Part shown: positions 36,026 to 45,079 of the stretch, piece by piece
How the letters are laid out: each line of letters begins with the position of its first letter
How positions within the stretch are numbered: position 1 is the first letter of the stretch
Source of the DNA: Paucihalobacter ruber
Lineage (GTDB): Bacteria; Bacteroidota; Bacteroidia; Flavobacteriales; Flavobacteriaceae
DNA length: 64,000 bases
Direction of reading: 5' to 3'
Assembly (NCBI RefSeq): GCF_006494535.1
Contig: NZ_VHIQ01000001.1
Coordinates: 622,736 to 686,735, forward strand
Position numbers and translations under genes: made by a program
The notes under the pieces: model-generated
The model's database searches: none
What the model was told of the DNA's origin: nothing
The model's input: the letters and a program-made list of their open reading frames with translations, nothing else

Positions 36026-37336
36026 ATGAGCCAGAAACCTAACTACCAATCTTCATTTATTTTATTAACCGTTTTATTTTTTCTTTGGGGATTTATTACG
36101 GTGTTGGTTGATTCTTTAATACCGCGTTTGCGCGAACTTTTTACCCTAACTTATTTTCAGGCCGGTTTGGTTCAATTTGCCTTTTTTGGCGCTTATTTTT
36201 TACTGTCAATTCCTGCAGGTTATTTATTGTCAAAAATTGGATACAAGCGAGGAATTGTTTTTGGTCTTTTAACTATGGCAATTGGATGTTTATTATTTTA
36301 CCCTGCGGCATCTTTGAGGATATTTGGCGTTTTTATGCTGGCATATTTTACACTTGCTGCCGGAATGACCATTTTACAAGTAGCAGCCAATCCGTTTGTT
36401 TCTGTATTAGGCAGCGAGGATGGTGCATCCAGCAGGCTCAACCTTTCACAGGCTTTTAATAGTTTAGGAACCGCCATTGCACCGGCTATTGGCGCTTTAT
36501 TTATTTTAAGCGATGCCATAAAAACCGAAGCAGAAATTGCAGCGCTCAATAATATAGATAGAGAACAATATCTGTTAAACGAAGCTTCGGCAGTACAAAT
36601 GCCATTTATAGCATTGGCCGTTTTTATTGCATTTATAGCATTGGTTTTTGTATTTGCAAAATTGCCTTCCATTATCAATGAAAAATCAACCGGTACTTAT
36701 TGGCAGGCACTTTCAAATAAAAAATTAGTTCTAGGAGTTCTTGGCATTTTCTTCTATGTAGGCGCCGAAGTGGCTATTGGCAGTTACTTAGTCAATTATT
36801 TTTTAGACTTGAATTTGGTTGACCTTATCAAAAATAATAGTCTAATGACTTCTATTTCAGAGAAATTACTCAACGCAGAACTCTCAAGTAAAGACGGAAA
36901 AGCCATTGTAGGCGTATTTGTCACCTTTTACTGGAGTGGTGCTATGATTGGAAGATTTATAGGCTCGTACCTCACCAAAATTTTTAATCCAGGAAAGATA
37001 TTGGGCATTTTTGCCAGCTTAGCCGTTACCATGATTGTCATTTCAATAAATAGCGTAGGTTTACTGAGTATGTGGAGCATTTTGGCAGTTGGCTTGTTCA
37101 ACTCCATTATGTTTCCAACTATTTTTACCTTGTCACTGGATGGTTTGGGTGAACTAAAACCAAAGGCTTCAGGGTTACTTTGTACTGCCATCGTTGGTGG
37201 TGCTGTTATTCCGCCACTCTTTGGAAAATTAACCGATTTATTTGGATTTCAAATGGCACTTATTTTAGTAGTGGCTTGCTATTGCTACATCATCTATTTT
37301 GGATACCTTAACTTAAAGAAAACACAACAGACATGA
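36026..37336 (+). CDS. Sugar MFS permease (FucP/GluP-like)
   Basis: 436-residue inner-membrane proton-sugar symporter of the fucose/glucose-galactose permease subfamily, with about 12 hydrophobic helices. The start FFLWGFITVLVDSLIP and the loop motifs between helices 2 and 3 fit the family. In this context the likely substrates are mannose or GlcNAc released by the neighbouring glycosidases (inference). The frame is open upstream into the GH92 gene; ATG at 36026, six bases after the GH92 stop, is chosen. Overlaps the next gene by ATGA. Confidence 0.9.
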   Translation: MSQKPNYQSSFILLTVLFFLWGFITVLVDSLIPRLRELFTLTYFQAGLVQFAFFGAYFLLSIPAGYLLSKIGYKRGIVFGLLTMAIGCLLFYPAASLRIFGVFMLAYFTLAAGMTILQVAANPFVSVLGSEDGASSRLNLSQAFNSLGTAIAPAIGALFILSDAIKTEAEIAALNNIDREQYLLNEASAVQMPFIALAVFIAFIALVFVFAKLPSIINEKSTGTYWQALSNKKLVLGVLGIFFYVGAEVAIGSYLVNYFLDLNLVDLIKNNSLMTSISEKLLNAELSSKDGKAIVGVFVTFYWSGAMIGRFIGSYLTKIFNPGKILGIFASLAVTMIVISINSVGLLSMWSILAVGLFNSIMFPTIFTLSLDGLGELKPKASGLLCTAIVGGAVIPPLFGKLTDLFGFQMALILVVACYCYIIYFGYLNLKKTQQT

Positions 37337-38340
37337 AACGCCGAAAATTCTTAAAAAACGCCTCATTATCTACTGCAGCAATAGCGATAGCACCCACCAT
37401 TTTAAGTTGCAAAGACAATGTGAAAGAATCCGATACTCAAGCTATCGCAACTATTGATACAGCTAATAACATTCCTCTGGTAATTGCTACATGGGATGTA
37501 AAAGAAGCTACGGCGAAAGCATGGGAAGTTATCAATAACGGTGGCAACGCCTTAGATGCCGTTGAACAAGGCTGTATGGTTGAAGAAGCCAACGATAAAG
37601 GTCAGAGTGTTGGTAAAGGCGGTTTGCCCGACAGAGATGGTAACGTTACACTAGATGCCTGCATTATGGATAAAAACGGTAATTGCGGTGCGGTAGTTTA
37701 TTTACAGAATATTACTCACGCTGTGTCGGTAGCACGAAAGGTCATGGAAGAAACACCACATGTTATGTTAGCTGGTGATGGTGCCAGACAATTCGCCATT
37801 TCTCAAGGTTTTCAACCCGAAGATTTACTCACCGATGCTTCCAAAAAAGCCTGGGAAAACTGGAAACTCACCTCAGAATACAAACCCATCATTAATATTG
37901 AAAATCACGATACCATTGGCATGTTGGCTATTGATAAAAATGGCGATATTTCAGGCGCTTGCACCACCAGTGGTCTGGCTTATAAAATGGCAGGACGCGT
38001 AGGTGATAGTCCGATTATTGGCTCTGGTTTGTTTATTGATAATGAAATTGGCGGTTGCGTGGCTACCGGATTAGGCGAAGAAGTTGTAAAAACAGTTGGC
38101 AGTTTTTTAGTGGTTGAGCTCATGCGACAAGGAAAATCTCCACAAGAAGCCTGCGAAGAAGCCATCAGCAGAATTGTTAACAAACCCAATAGCGACTATA
38201 AAAACTTTCAAGTGGGTTACATTGCCGTTAATAAAAAAGGTGAAACAGGCAGTTATGCCATTCACGAGTATTTTAGCATGACTAAGTACCAAAATGAGGT
38301 GAATGAAAACATTCAGGCTGATTTTATCATTAAAGGGTAA
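37333..38340 (+). CDS. N4-(beta-N-acetylglucosaminyl)-L-asparaginase (glycosylasparaginase)
   Basis: Ntn hydrolase that cleaves the GlcNAc-Asn bond of a trimmed glycoasparagine, giving aspartate and GlcNAc-amine. The 335-residue precursor has RRKFLKNASLSTAAIAIA followed by LSC, a Tat-like and possibly lipidated signal. NNGGNALDAVEQG is the alpha-subunit signature. The self-cleavage site is ENHD|TIGMLAID near residue 193-196, with Thr as nucleophile. Downstream GRVGDSPIIGSG and TGLGEEVVK complete the substrate pocket. It ends the alpha-mannosidase operon and provides the final step of N-glycan breakdown. Confidence 0.93.
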   Translation: MKRRKFLKNASLSTAAIAIAPTILSCKDNVKESDTQAIATIDTANNIPLVIATWDVKEATAKAWEVINNGGNALDAVEQGCMVEEANDKGQSVGKGGLPDRDGNVTLDACIMDKNGNCGAVVYLQNITHAVSVARKVMEETPHVMLAGDGARQFAISQGFQPEDLLTDASKKAWENWKLTSEYKPIINIENHDTIGMLAIDKNGDISGACTTSGLAYKMAGRVGDSPIIGSGLFIDNEIGGCVATGLGEEVVKTVGSFLVVELMRQGKSPQEACEEAISRIVNKPNSDYKNFQVGYIAVNKKGETGSYAIHEYFSMTKYQNEVNENIQADFIIKG

Positions 38341-38356
38341 ATGCGGTGGTAGATTT

Positions 38357-38384
38357 ATGACGCACGACTTACGACGTAGGACAA
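38357..38384. repeat. Degenerate 7-bp tandem repeat
   Basis: Four heptamers ATGACGC, ACGACTT, ACGACGT, AGGACAA in a row, each of form AnGACnn, in the short gap between the convergent glycosylasparaginase and aldehyde dehydrogenase genes. No terminator hairpin is seen in this gap. Confidence 0.45.
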
Positions 38385-38391
38385 ATTTCTT

Positions 38392-39801
38392 CTAAAACCA
38401 CCTGACGGTTAAAGCTGCAATTTTCTCCTTAATTGAGGTATATGGAGGCGTTACATATTCTGAAATTCCTTTAAAATGCTGTTTCATAAAGGCGCGTTCA
38501 TTACTAAAAGCTTTAAATCCATAATATCCATGACTTTTGCCAATGCCACTGTTATTACTGCCACCAAATGGTAAATGGTGGTTGTTAAATTGGATGAGGT
38601 TATTATTGATCACGGTAGTACCGGCTCTTGTATTATTTGAAATAGTCTTAATAAAAGATTTTTTATCACTAAAAATATACACAGCTAACGGCTTGTGATT
38701 GGCGTTAATATGATGCAGAATATCTTCAGTATTTCTAAAATTTACAATTGGTAATATTGGACCAAAAATTTCTTCTTGCAAAATACGCATCTCATTATTA
38801 CAGTTGGTGATGATGGTTGGCTGAATATAGTTTTCAGATTCAATTATATTTCCGCCATAAGCAACCGTTGCGCCTTTAGCAACGGCATCATCAATTAAAC
38901 TTTTTAATCTATTAAGATGATGTTGATTCACAATTCTACCATAAGAATTTGATGTCTCGGGGAGTTGTGAATAATAGAATTCAATTGACTTGATACAATG
39001 ATCGATAAATACATCTTGCGAAGTTTTATCGATTAACACATAATCAGGCGCAATACAGGTTTGTCCGCAATTTACCAGTTTACCCCAAATTAGTCGTCTG
39101 GCCGTTGTTTTTAGATTGGCCGATTGATCAATGATGGCGGGCGATTTACCTCCAAGTTCTAAGGTAACAGAACTTAAATGCGCTGCTGCTGCCTTCATTA
39201 CAATTTTTCCTACTGCCGGCGAACCCGTAAAGAATATATGATTAAAAGGTAAATTCAATAAATGCTGAGCGGTTTCAACCTCACCTTCTACTAAGGCTAC
39301 TTCGGTTTCATCAAATAAATCTTGCACCATAGTTTTCATCAATGCTGAAGTATGAGGCGTCATTTCAGATGGTTTTAGAATAACGGTGTTGCCTGCTGCA
39401 ATAGCAGAAACCAAAGGACCAAAAGTTAAGTTCAACGGAAAATTCCAGGGTGAAATAATCAAACAAACTCCTTTTGGCTCATATTTTATGTAAGAGCTGG
39501 CGCCAAATAACGACAATGGCGTTGGCACCTTTTGGTTTTTTACCCAATGCCACAAATGTCTTTTAACATGTTTTATTTCGCTGATAATTGGATAAATCTC
39601 GGTAAGGTCTGTTTCGGTGATTGACTTGTTAAGGTCTTTTTTTAGCGCTACATGAATTTGACTGCGATAGGTTACCTCTAAAGCTGCCTTTAATCGATTC
39701 AGTTTTTGTAATCTGGCTTTAACTGTTGTATTTCCAACTTCAAATTGATAGGCTTGTTGCTTCTGAAATAGCGTTAAATATGGGTTTTCTACAATATTCA
39801 T
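38392..39801 (-). CDS. Aldehyde dehydrogenase
   Basis: NAD(P)-dependent oxidation of an aldehyde to an acid, 469 residues, class-3-like length with no signal peptide. Landmarks: ISPWNFPLNLTFGP (cofactor site, near 110), ELGGKSPAI with the general-base Glu (near 208), and the nucleophile Cys in NCGQTCIAPDYVLI (near 243), then EEIFGPILPIV. The C-terminus ends in a short hydrophobic/aromatic stretch. Substrate is unknown; a fatty or aromatic aldehyde is typical for this clade. ATG at 39801 is chosen over the longer frame from 39837. Single gene. Confidence 0.93.
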   Translation of the reverse strand: MNIVENPYLTLFQKQQAYQFEVGNTTVKARLQKLNRLKAALEVTYRSQIHVALKKDLNKSITETDLTEIYPIISEIKHVKRHLWHWVKNQKVPTPLSLFGASSYIKYEPKGVCLIISPWNFPLNLTFGPLVSAIAAGNTVILKPSEMTPHTSALMKTMVQDLFDETEVALVEGEVETAQHLLNLPFNHIFFTGSPAVGKIVMKAAAAHLSSVTLELGGKSPAIIDQSANLKTTARRLIWGKLVNCGQTCIAPDYVLIDKTSQDVFIDHCIKSIEFYYSQLPETSNSYGRIVNQHHLNRLKSLIDDAVAKGATVAYGGNIIESENYIQPTIITNCNNEMRILQEEIFGPILPIVNFRNTEDILHHINANHKPLAVYIFSDKKSFIKTISNNTRAGTTVINNNLIQFNNHHLPFGGSNNSGIGKSHGYYGFKAFSNERAFMKQHFKGISEYVTPPYTSIKEKIAALTVRWF

Positions 39802-39890
39802 TCTTTTTTGTTTAAAATTAACGGATTTACTGCACATTTCAGGGTTGAATAACCTAATATTTCGTTAACTAATTGATTTTCAATAAATAT

Positions 39891-39955
39891 TTTTCATCTA
39901 TTTTGAAATTTGTGCATTTCGTCGATGTTTTTTGTTTTGGGGTTCATTTCATCTA
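39891..39955. repeat. Three direct repeats of TTTCrTCkA
   Basis: TTTCATCTA at 39892-39900, TTTCGTCGA at 39917-39925 and TTTCATCTA at 39947-39955, in the 241-bp gap upstream of the small secreted protein. Spacings between starts are 25 and 30 bp. They may be operator sites for either flanking gene; no regulator is known. Confidence 0.4.
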
Positions 39956-40042
39956 ATTATAGGCGCATTGGTCTAAAATATTCAAGTTGAACCTAACTAC
40001 CGCCTTTTATTTGCAGTGTATTTAAACGAAAGCGTTAAACAA

Positions 40043-40318
40043 ATGAAAAATTTATTAATAATAGCAGTTTTAATTTTAATGCCGGCCTTAGGGTTTGCGC
40101 AAAGTACTGTTACTACGAATGACGCTATCGAACAAGTTGCCAAGGAAGAAGTTTCTAAAACTACTATTGAAAGCCCATCTGTAAAAGAAACCAAATTGAA
40201 CAATCAATTAAAATTGCAGTTAATTGAATTGAATCAAAAAAAGAGCAACGACATCATCAGTATTAAAGCCTACAGAAAGAGCCTTCAAATCAAAACTAAG
40301 GAAGTTAAGCTTTGCTAA
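40043..40318 (+). CDS. Small secreted protein of unknown function
   Basis: 91-residue exported protein with a strong signal peptide (MKNLLIIAVLILMPALGFA|QS). The mature 70-residue part is Thr/Glu/Lys-rich and likely helical, ending in a single Cys. No family is recognised. ATG at 40043 is chosen because it begins the signal peptide. A weak promoter (TTG at 39987-39989, TTTATTTG at 40006-40013) precedes it. Isolated between convergent and unrelated genes. Confidence 0.75.
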   Translation: MKNLLIIAVLILMPALGFAQSTVTTNDAIEQVAKEEVSKTTIESPSVKETKLNNQLKLQLIELNQKKSNDIISIKAYRKSLQIKTKEVKLC

Positions 40319-40362
40319 TCTCGGTTTACTTAAACAAACTTCATTAATCTTTACAAATTATT

Positions 40363-40456
40363 ATTCGCGCTAGGGATAGCAGCGAAAATCCTTTTTTGAG
40401 GTACGAGAAAAAGATTGCAGCGTATAGCCCGACTCTCCCCAAGTAAACTTGGGGAG
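40363..40456. repeat. Flavobacterial dispersed intergenic repeat with hairpin
   Basis: Contains GGGATAGCAGCGAAAATCC and, about 50 bp on, GATTGCAGCGTATAGCCC, then a hairpin CTCCCCAAG-TAAA-CTTGGGGAG at 40435-40456. This sequence type recurs between genes of many flavobacterial genomes (recalled, not searched). It lies between the convergent secreted-protein and cyanophycin-synthetase genes and may double as a terminator. Confidence 0.5.
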
Positions 40457-40485
40457 GGTAGCTCCCAAATCATCAAACCACTTGG

Positions 40486-43119
40486 CTAAACCAAACTTTC
40501 GCCACGCATTTCTTTTTCTTTTAAAGACTTCACCAAATCCAGCGCATCAGGAATCACATCGCTGCACAACACTATAAGCGATCCGTTTTTGGCATTCTTT
40601 ACAGCGTGAATAATAGCTTCCTTTTCTGAAGGGATGATGGTAGTTTGTTTACCCGGCATTTTGGATTTGATGCCATCGTCTAACATTTTGATAAGTTCGG
40701 CTTCAGATCTGCCTCTCAAGTTTTTGTCCTGCCTAATAATAATTTCATCAAACATTTCAGCAGCTATGGCACCAATGGCATTGGTATCTTCTTCACGTCT
40801 ATCGCCTACGCCTGCTATAATGCCTACTTTGTGCGTACACTCAAAGGTGTCGGTAAAATTCTTTAAGGCATACATACCCGCCGCGTTATGGGCGTAATCT
40901 AAAAGAATACTAAAGTTTTTAAACTCAAATAAATTAAGTCTTCCAGGGGTTTGAGAAGCCGACGGGATAAAAGTGTCTAATCCGGCTTTGATATCTTCTA
41001 TGGAAATACCTTGCACATGCGCCGCTAAAATAGCCGGCAGCACATTTTGAATCATAAAAGTGGCTTTACCTCCAAAGGTTAGTGGAATTTGCTCTGCTTT
41101 CATCACACGCATTTTCCACTCGCCACGACAAATAGTAACATAGCCGTTTTCATAAATGGCGGTAATACCATTAAGCCGCTGCATAGCCTTGATTCTTGGG
41201 TTATTTTCATCCATAGAAAACAGTGCGACATTGCAATTGACGGTTCGGCGCATTTCATAAACCAAATCGTCGTCGGCATTTAAGATAGCGTAGCCGCTGG
41301 GTAGTACGGTTTCAGGAATCACACCTTTTACCTTGGCCAATTGTTCGATGGTATGGATGCCTTTTAAGCCCAGGTGGTCTGCCGCCACATTGGTTACAAT
41401 ACCAACATCGCATTTTTTAAATCCAAGTCCGGCTCTTAACAATCCACCACGAGCACATTCCAACACGGCAAAATTTACAGTTGGGTCTTTCAGCACAAAT
41501 TCGGTACTTGCCGGTCCGGTGCAATCGCCTTTCATTAATAATCGGTTTTGAATGTACACACCGTCGCTAGTGGTGTAACCAACTCTGTAGCCATTCATTT
41601 TTACGATGTGCGCTATAAGTCTGGTGGTAGTAGTTTTTCCATTAGTACCGGTAATGGCGATAATGGGAATACGTCCGGTATTTCCTTTTGGGAACAATTT
41701 ATCAATTACCGGAGCCGCTACATTTCTTGGTAATCCGGAGGTTGGTGCTAAGTGCATTCTAAATCCGGGTCCTGCATTGACCTCAAGAACAGCACCCCCT
41801 GTTTCAGATAATGGTTTGGTGATATCGGTGGTCATCACATCAATACCACAAATGTCGAGATCGATAATTTTTGAAATCCGTTCGGCCATTGAGATATTGG
41901 CAGGATGCAAAATATCGGTTACATCTTCCGCTGTGCCTCCTGTACTTAAGTTGGCGGTATCTTTTAAAATAAGTCTTTCGCCTTTTGGTAAAATGCTATC
42001 AAGAGTGTATCCGGCATCTTTTATGATGGTTTTAGTGAGTTCATTCACCGTAATTTGCGTGAGTACATTTTCGTGACCATAACCGCGTCTTGGGTCTTTA
42101 TTAACCTCGTTAATAAGTTGTTGCACCGATAAAATACCATTTCCAATAACATGTGCGGGAGTTCGTTTGGCGGCCGCCACCAGTTTATTGTTGATGACTA
42201 ATAACCTGTAATCTTCTCCGGTCACAAATTTTTCAACGATGATGGTTCCACTTCGCGAACTCTCTTTGGCATTTCTGAAAGCCACCAAAGCATCGTCGTA
42301 ATTTTGAATATTAACTGTGATACCGCGACCGTGATTGCCATCTACGGGTTTTATCACCAACGGAAAACCTACATGCTTACAAGTTTCAGCCAAGCTGCTT
42401 TCTCTTCTGATGATATCGCCGCGCGGTACTTCAACTTCGGCTTGTTCCAATAAATATTTTGTGTCTTCCTTATTACAGGCCAGTTCAACCCCAATGCTAC
42501 TGGTTTCGCTGGTAACGGTGGCTTGAATGCGTTTTTGATTGGCACCGTAACCCAGCTGACACAGCGAATATTTATTTAACCTTATCCATGGAATACCGCG
42601 CGCTTCGGCTTCTTCAATAATAGAACCGGTACTTGGACCCAAACGATCGGCTTCACGCAATTCTCTCATGGTTTGAATATCTTCTGATAAATCGTAAGGC
42701 TCGTCGTTGATTAAAGCCTCACAAATTCTAACAGCTACTTTAGCGGCATATCTGCCAACAGACTCTTCCATATAGGCAAACACAACGTTATAAACCCCTT
42801 TTTCGCCATATCCACGCGTACGACCAAAGCCAACATCCATTCCTGCAAGGGTTTGTATTTCTAAAGCGATGTGCTCAATAATATGGCCCATCCAGGTTCC
42901 TTCATCAACCCGTTGAAAAAATCCGCCGGGTGTTCCAACAGAACATCGATGCTCATACATTGAAGGAAACATGGCTGCCAAACGTTCTTTAAATCCTGGA
43001 ATGGTATTAGAAGGACGCTCTTCCATCTCTTCCAAATCCAACACCATAACAATAAGTTTATGTCTTCTAATAGACCAATAATTGGGGCCGCGCATGGCGT
43101 TGATTTCTCTTATTCTCAT
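40486..43119 (-). CDS. cphA: Cyanophycin synthetase
   Basis: Makes cyanophycin, a poly-aspartate backbone with arginine side chains, using ATP. The 877-residue protein has the full CphA1 layout: N-terminal domain (~1-160, with GGFFQRVDEGTWMGHIIEH), ATP-grasp domain (~210-470, with PVDGNHGRGITV and VEVNAGPGFRMH) and a Mur-ligase-like domain with P-loop GTNGKTTTTR near 488 and LDYAHN near 735. Length equals that of cyanobacterial enzymes. Faces the cyanophycinase gene across a shared 95-bp promoter region. Confidence 0.93.
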   Translation of the reverse strand: MRIREINAMRGPNYWSIRRHKLIVMVLDLEEMEERPSNTIPGFKERLAAMFPSMYEHRCSVGTPGGFFQRVDEGTWMGHIIEHIALEIQTLAGMDVGFGRTRGYGEKGVYNVVFAYMEESVGRYAAKVAVRICEALINDEPYDLSEDIQTMRELREADRLGPSTGSIIEEAEARGIPWIRLNKYSLCQLGYGANQKRIQATVTSETSSIGVELACNKEDTKYLLEQAEVEVPRGDIIRRESSLAETCKHVGFPLVIKPVDGNHGRGITVNIQNYDDALVAFRNAKESSRSGTIIVEKFVTGEDYRLLVINNKLVAAAKRTPAHVIGNGILSVQQLINEVNKDPRRGYGHENVLTQITVNELTKTIIKDAGYTLDSILPKGERLILKDTANLSTGGTAEDVTDILHPANISMAERISKIIDLDICGIDVMTTDITKPLSETGGAVLEVNAGPGFRMHLAPTSGLPRNVAAPVIDKLFPKGNTGRIPIIAITGTNGKTTTTRLIAHIVKMNGYRVGYTTSDGVYIQNRLLMKGDCTGPASTEFVLKDPTVNFAVLECARGGLLRAGLGFKKCDVGIVTNVAADHLGLKGIHTIEQLAKVKGVIPETVLPSGYAILNADDDLVYEMRRTVNCNVALFSMDENNPRIKAMQRLNGITAIYENGYVTICRGEWKMRVMKAEQIPLTFGGKATFMIQNVLPAILAAHVQGISIEDIKAGLDTFIPSASQTPGRLNLFEFKNFSILLDYAHNAAGMYALKNFTDTFECTHKVGIIAGVGDRREEDTNAIGAIAAEMFDEIIIRQDKNLRGRSEAELIKMLDDGIKSKMPGKQTTIIPSEKEAIIHAVKNAKNGSLIVLCSDVIPDALDLVKSLKEKEMRGESLV

Positions 43120-43181
43120 AAGTTTTGGAATTGAAAGGTTGATTGGAGTTAAATATAAAATAAATTTTAATTAATTAAGCT

Positions 43182-43189
43182 TAATTTTG
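43182..43189 (+). promoter_or_regulatory. -7 box of the cyanophycinase gene
   Basis: TAATTTTG, perfect TAnnTTTG, 25 bp before the cphB ATG. A 7-of-8 minus-strand match (TATATTTA) near 43151-43158 could serve cphA. The region is otherwise AT-rich with TTAATTAA palindromes. Confidence 0.42.
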
Positions 43190-43214
43190 CGGCATAAAAT
43201 ATTGACAATTAAAA

Positions 43215-44084
43215 ATGAGCATCCGTAACCCAAAAGGTATTCTGATTCCCATAGGCGGCAACGAAGACAAAGGCATAGAAAAACACGAAATTTACACTTT
43301 AGAATTTATTGAAGAAGGCATACTTGCCCATGTTTTAAAAGCTGCGGGCGGAAAAGATGCCTGTGTAGTGGTGATACCAACTGCCAGTAGCATTCCGGTA
43401 GAGGTTGGTGAAAACTACATACAAGCCTTTTCAACTTTAGGATGTAAAAATGTACACATTTTAGACATCAGATCTCGTGAAGACAGTGAAACTCCAGAAG
43501 CTATTGCCTTAATAAAAAAAGCCAACTGTGTGATGTTTTCCGGTGGTGATCAATCCAGAATCATCAAATTTATTGAGAACTCAACCATTCATGACATCAT
43601 GGTGGAACGATTTATAAAAGAGTCAAATTTCGTGATTTCTGGAACCAGCGCCGGCGCTATGGCCATGTCTTTTGAGATGATTGCCGGTGGCAACCCAAAA
43701 GATGGTTTTACCAAAGGCGCTACCATTATGCGAAAAGGTTTAGGCCTGTTACCCGAAGTTGTGATTGACACCCATTTTATAAGACGCGGACGTTTTGGAC
43801 GTACCGCCGAAGCTGTTGCTAAATTCCCCAATTTATTAGGTATTGGCCTGGCTGAAGATACCGGACTTATCATTAAAAACGCCAACGAATGTACCGTTAT
43901 TGGCTCGGGTATGGTGATTATTTTTGACGGCAGCACGTTGGCTCACAACAATGAAAAGATTCTGGAAGATGGCACGCCGATGACCATGACCAATCTAACT
44001 GTGCATGTGCTGTCTAATGGTGATCAGTATAATATTAAAGAACGACAGGTAAAAGTGTTGCCGCTTGAGGCGCCGTTTATTTAA
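43215..44084 (+). CDS. cphB: Cyanophycinase
   Basis: Serine exopeptidase that cuts cyanophycin into beta-Asp-Arg dipeptides. The 289-residue cytoplasmic protein has the S51 family nucleophile motif ISGTSAGAMAM (Ser near residue 143), an upstream FSGGDQSRI loop, and DTHFIRRGRFGR, a family-specific segment that holds the substrate. Length is typical for the intracellular CphB. Divergent from cphA and convergent with the isoaspartyl peptidase, with five bases between the stops. Confidence 0.94.
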   Translation: MSIRNPKGILIPIGGNEDKGIEKHEIYTLEFIEEGILAHVLKAAGGKDACVVVIPTASSIPVEVGENYIQAFSTLGCKNVHILDIRSREDSETPEAIALIKKANCVMFSGGDQSRIIKFIENSTIHDIMVERFIKESNFVISGTSAGAMAMSFEMIAGGNPKDGFTKGATIMRKGLGLLPEVVIDTHFIRRGRFGRTAEAVAKFPNLLGIGLAEDTGLIIKNANECTVIGSGMVIIFDGSTLAHNNEKILEDGTPMTMTNLTVHVLSNGDQYNIKERQVKVLPLEAPFI

Positions 44085-44089
44085 AACAG

Positions 44090-45019
44090 CTATTTGTAAA
44101 TCCCAATTTCCTCTATTCCCGCAGAAGACTTACAAGCCCGATACATCCCTTCAGTATTAAATGGCATAGCGATAGTACCTTTGGCATCTACTGCTATCAA
44201 TCCGCCATCGCCACCAATGGAAAGTATCCGCTTCATAATAACTTCGTTTGAAGCTTCTTGAAGCGACAAACCTTTATATTCCATTAAACAAGACACATCA
44301 TAAGCCACAACACCGCGAATAAAAAATTCACCACTTCCCGTACAACTCACTGCGCAGGTGTTGTTATTGGCATAGGTGCCGGCACCAATCATCGGGCTAT
44401 CACCTACTCTCCCAAATTTTTTATTGGTCATACCGCCTGTTGAAGTGGCCGCTGCAACGTTTCCGTATTGGTCGCATGCCACGGCACCAACTGTACCGAA
44501 TTTACCATCTTTCTTAACACTGTGATCTAATTGAAAGCCTTCACTGTCTTTAATACCTTGCCACTGCTGATAGCGCACCTCATCATAAAAATACTCCGGA
44601 CTTAAAAATTCGTGTCCGTTAATTCTAGCAAACTGCATGGCACCTTCTCCCGCCAAAAATACGTGGTAACTCTTTTCCATGACGTCTCTTGCCAACTTCA
44701 CAGGGTTTTTAAGGCCGGTAATTAAACTCACTGCACCGGCTTTCAACGATTGGCCATCCATGATGGCTGCATCCATTTCGTGAGTACCTTCGTTGGTAAA
44801 CACACTTCCCTTTCCGGCATTGAATAATGGTGTGTCTTCTAATAGTTTTACTGCTAATTCAACAGCATCTAAAGCGCTTCCACCATTGGCCAAAGTTGAA
44901 TATCCCTCATCTCTGGCTATTTTTAAGGCCAACTGGTATTGTGCTTCCAATTCGGGCGTCATTAATCCTTTTACCAAAGTTCCGGCACCGCCGTGTATGG
45001 CGATTGAGATTGTTTGCAT
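44090..45019 (-). CDS. Isoaspartyl peptidase / plant-type L-asparaginase
   Basis: Ntn hydrolase that cleaves isoaspartyl dipeptides, here probably the beta-Asp-Arg product of cyanophycinase, to Asp and Arg. The 309-residue precursor has no signal peptide. Signatures: IHGGAGTL at the N-terminus, NGGSALDAVELAV near 60, the self-cleavage site FGTVGAVACD (Thr nucleophile near 175), and GRVGDSPMIGAGTY. It is a relative of the glycosylasparaginase at 37333-38340, but cytoplasmic and next to cphB. Single gene. Confidence 0.92.
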   Translation of the reverse strand: MQTISIAIHGGAGTLVKGLMTPELEAQYQLALKIARDEGYSTLANGGSALDAVELAVKLLEDTPLFNAGKGSVFTNEGTHEMDAAIMDGQSLKAGAVSLITGLKNPVKLARDVMEKSYHVFLAGEGAMQFARINGHEFLSPEYFYDEVRYQQWQGIKDSEGFQLDHSVKKDGKFGTVGAVACDQYGNVAAATSTGGMTNKKFGRVGDSPMIGAGTYANNNTCAVSCTGSGEFFIRGVVAYDVSCLMEYKGLSLQEASNEVIMKRILSIGGDGGLIAVDAKGTIAMPFNTEGMYRACKSSAGIEEIGIYK

Positions 45020-45079
45020 AGGTAATTTTTAAAAGCGGAAAATTACAAATTGCTTTTCAATTAAACCCTCAACTTTTTG

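Noticed and set aside
37333-38340. Glycosylasparaginase and isoaspartyl peptidase as duplicates of one function
   Set aside because: They are relatives, but one is exported and in the glycan operon while the other is cytoplasmic and in the cyanophycin set; the self-cleavage sites also differ.
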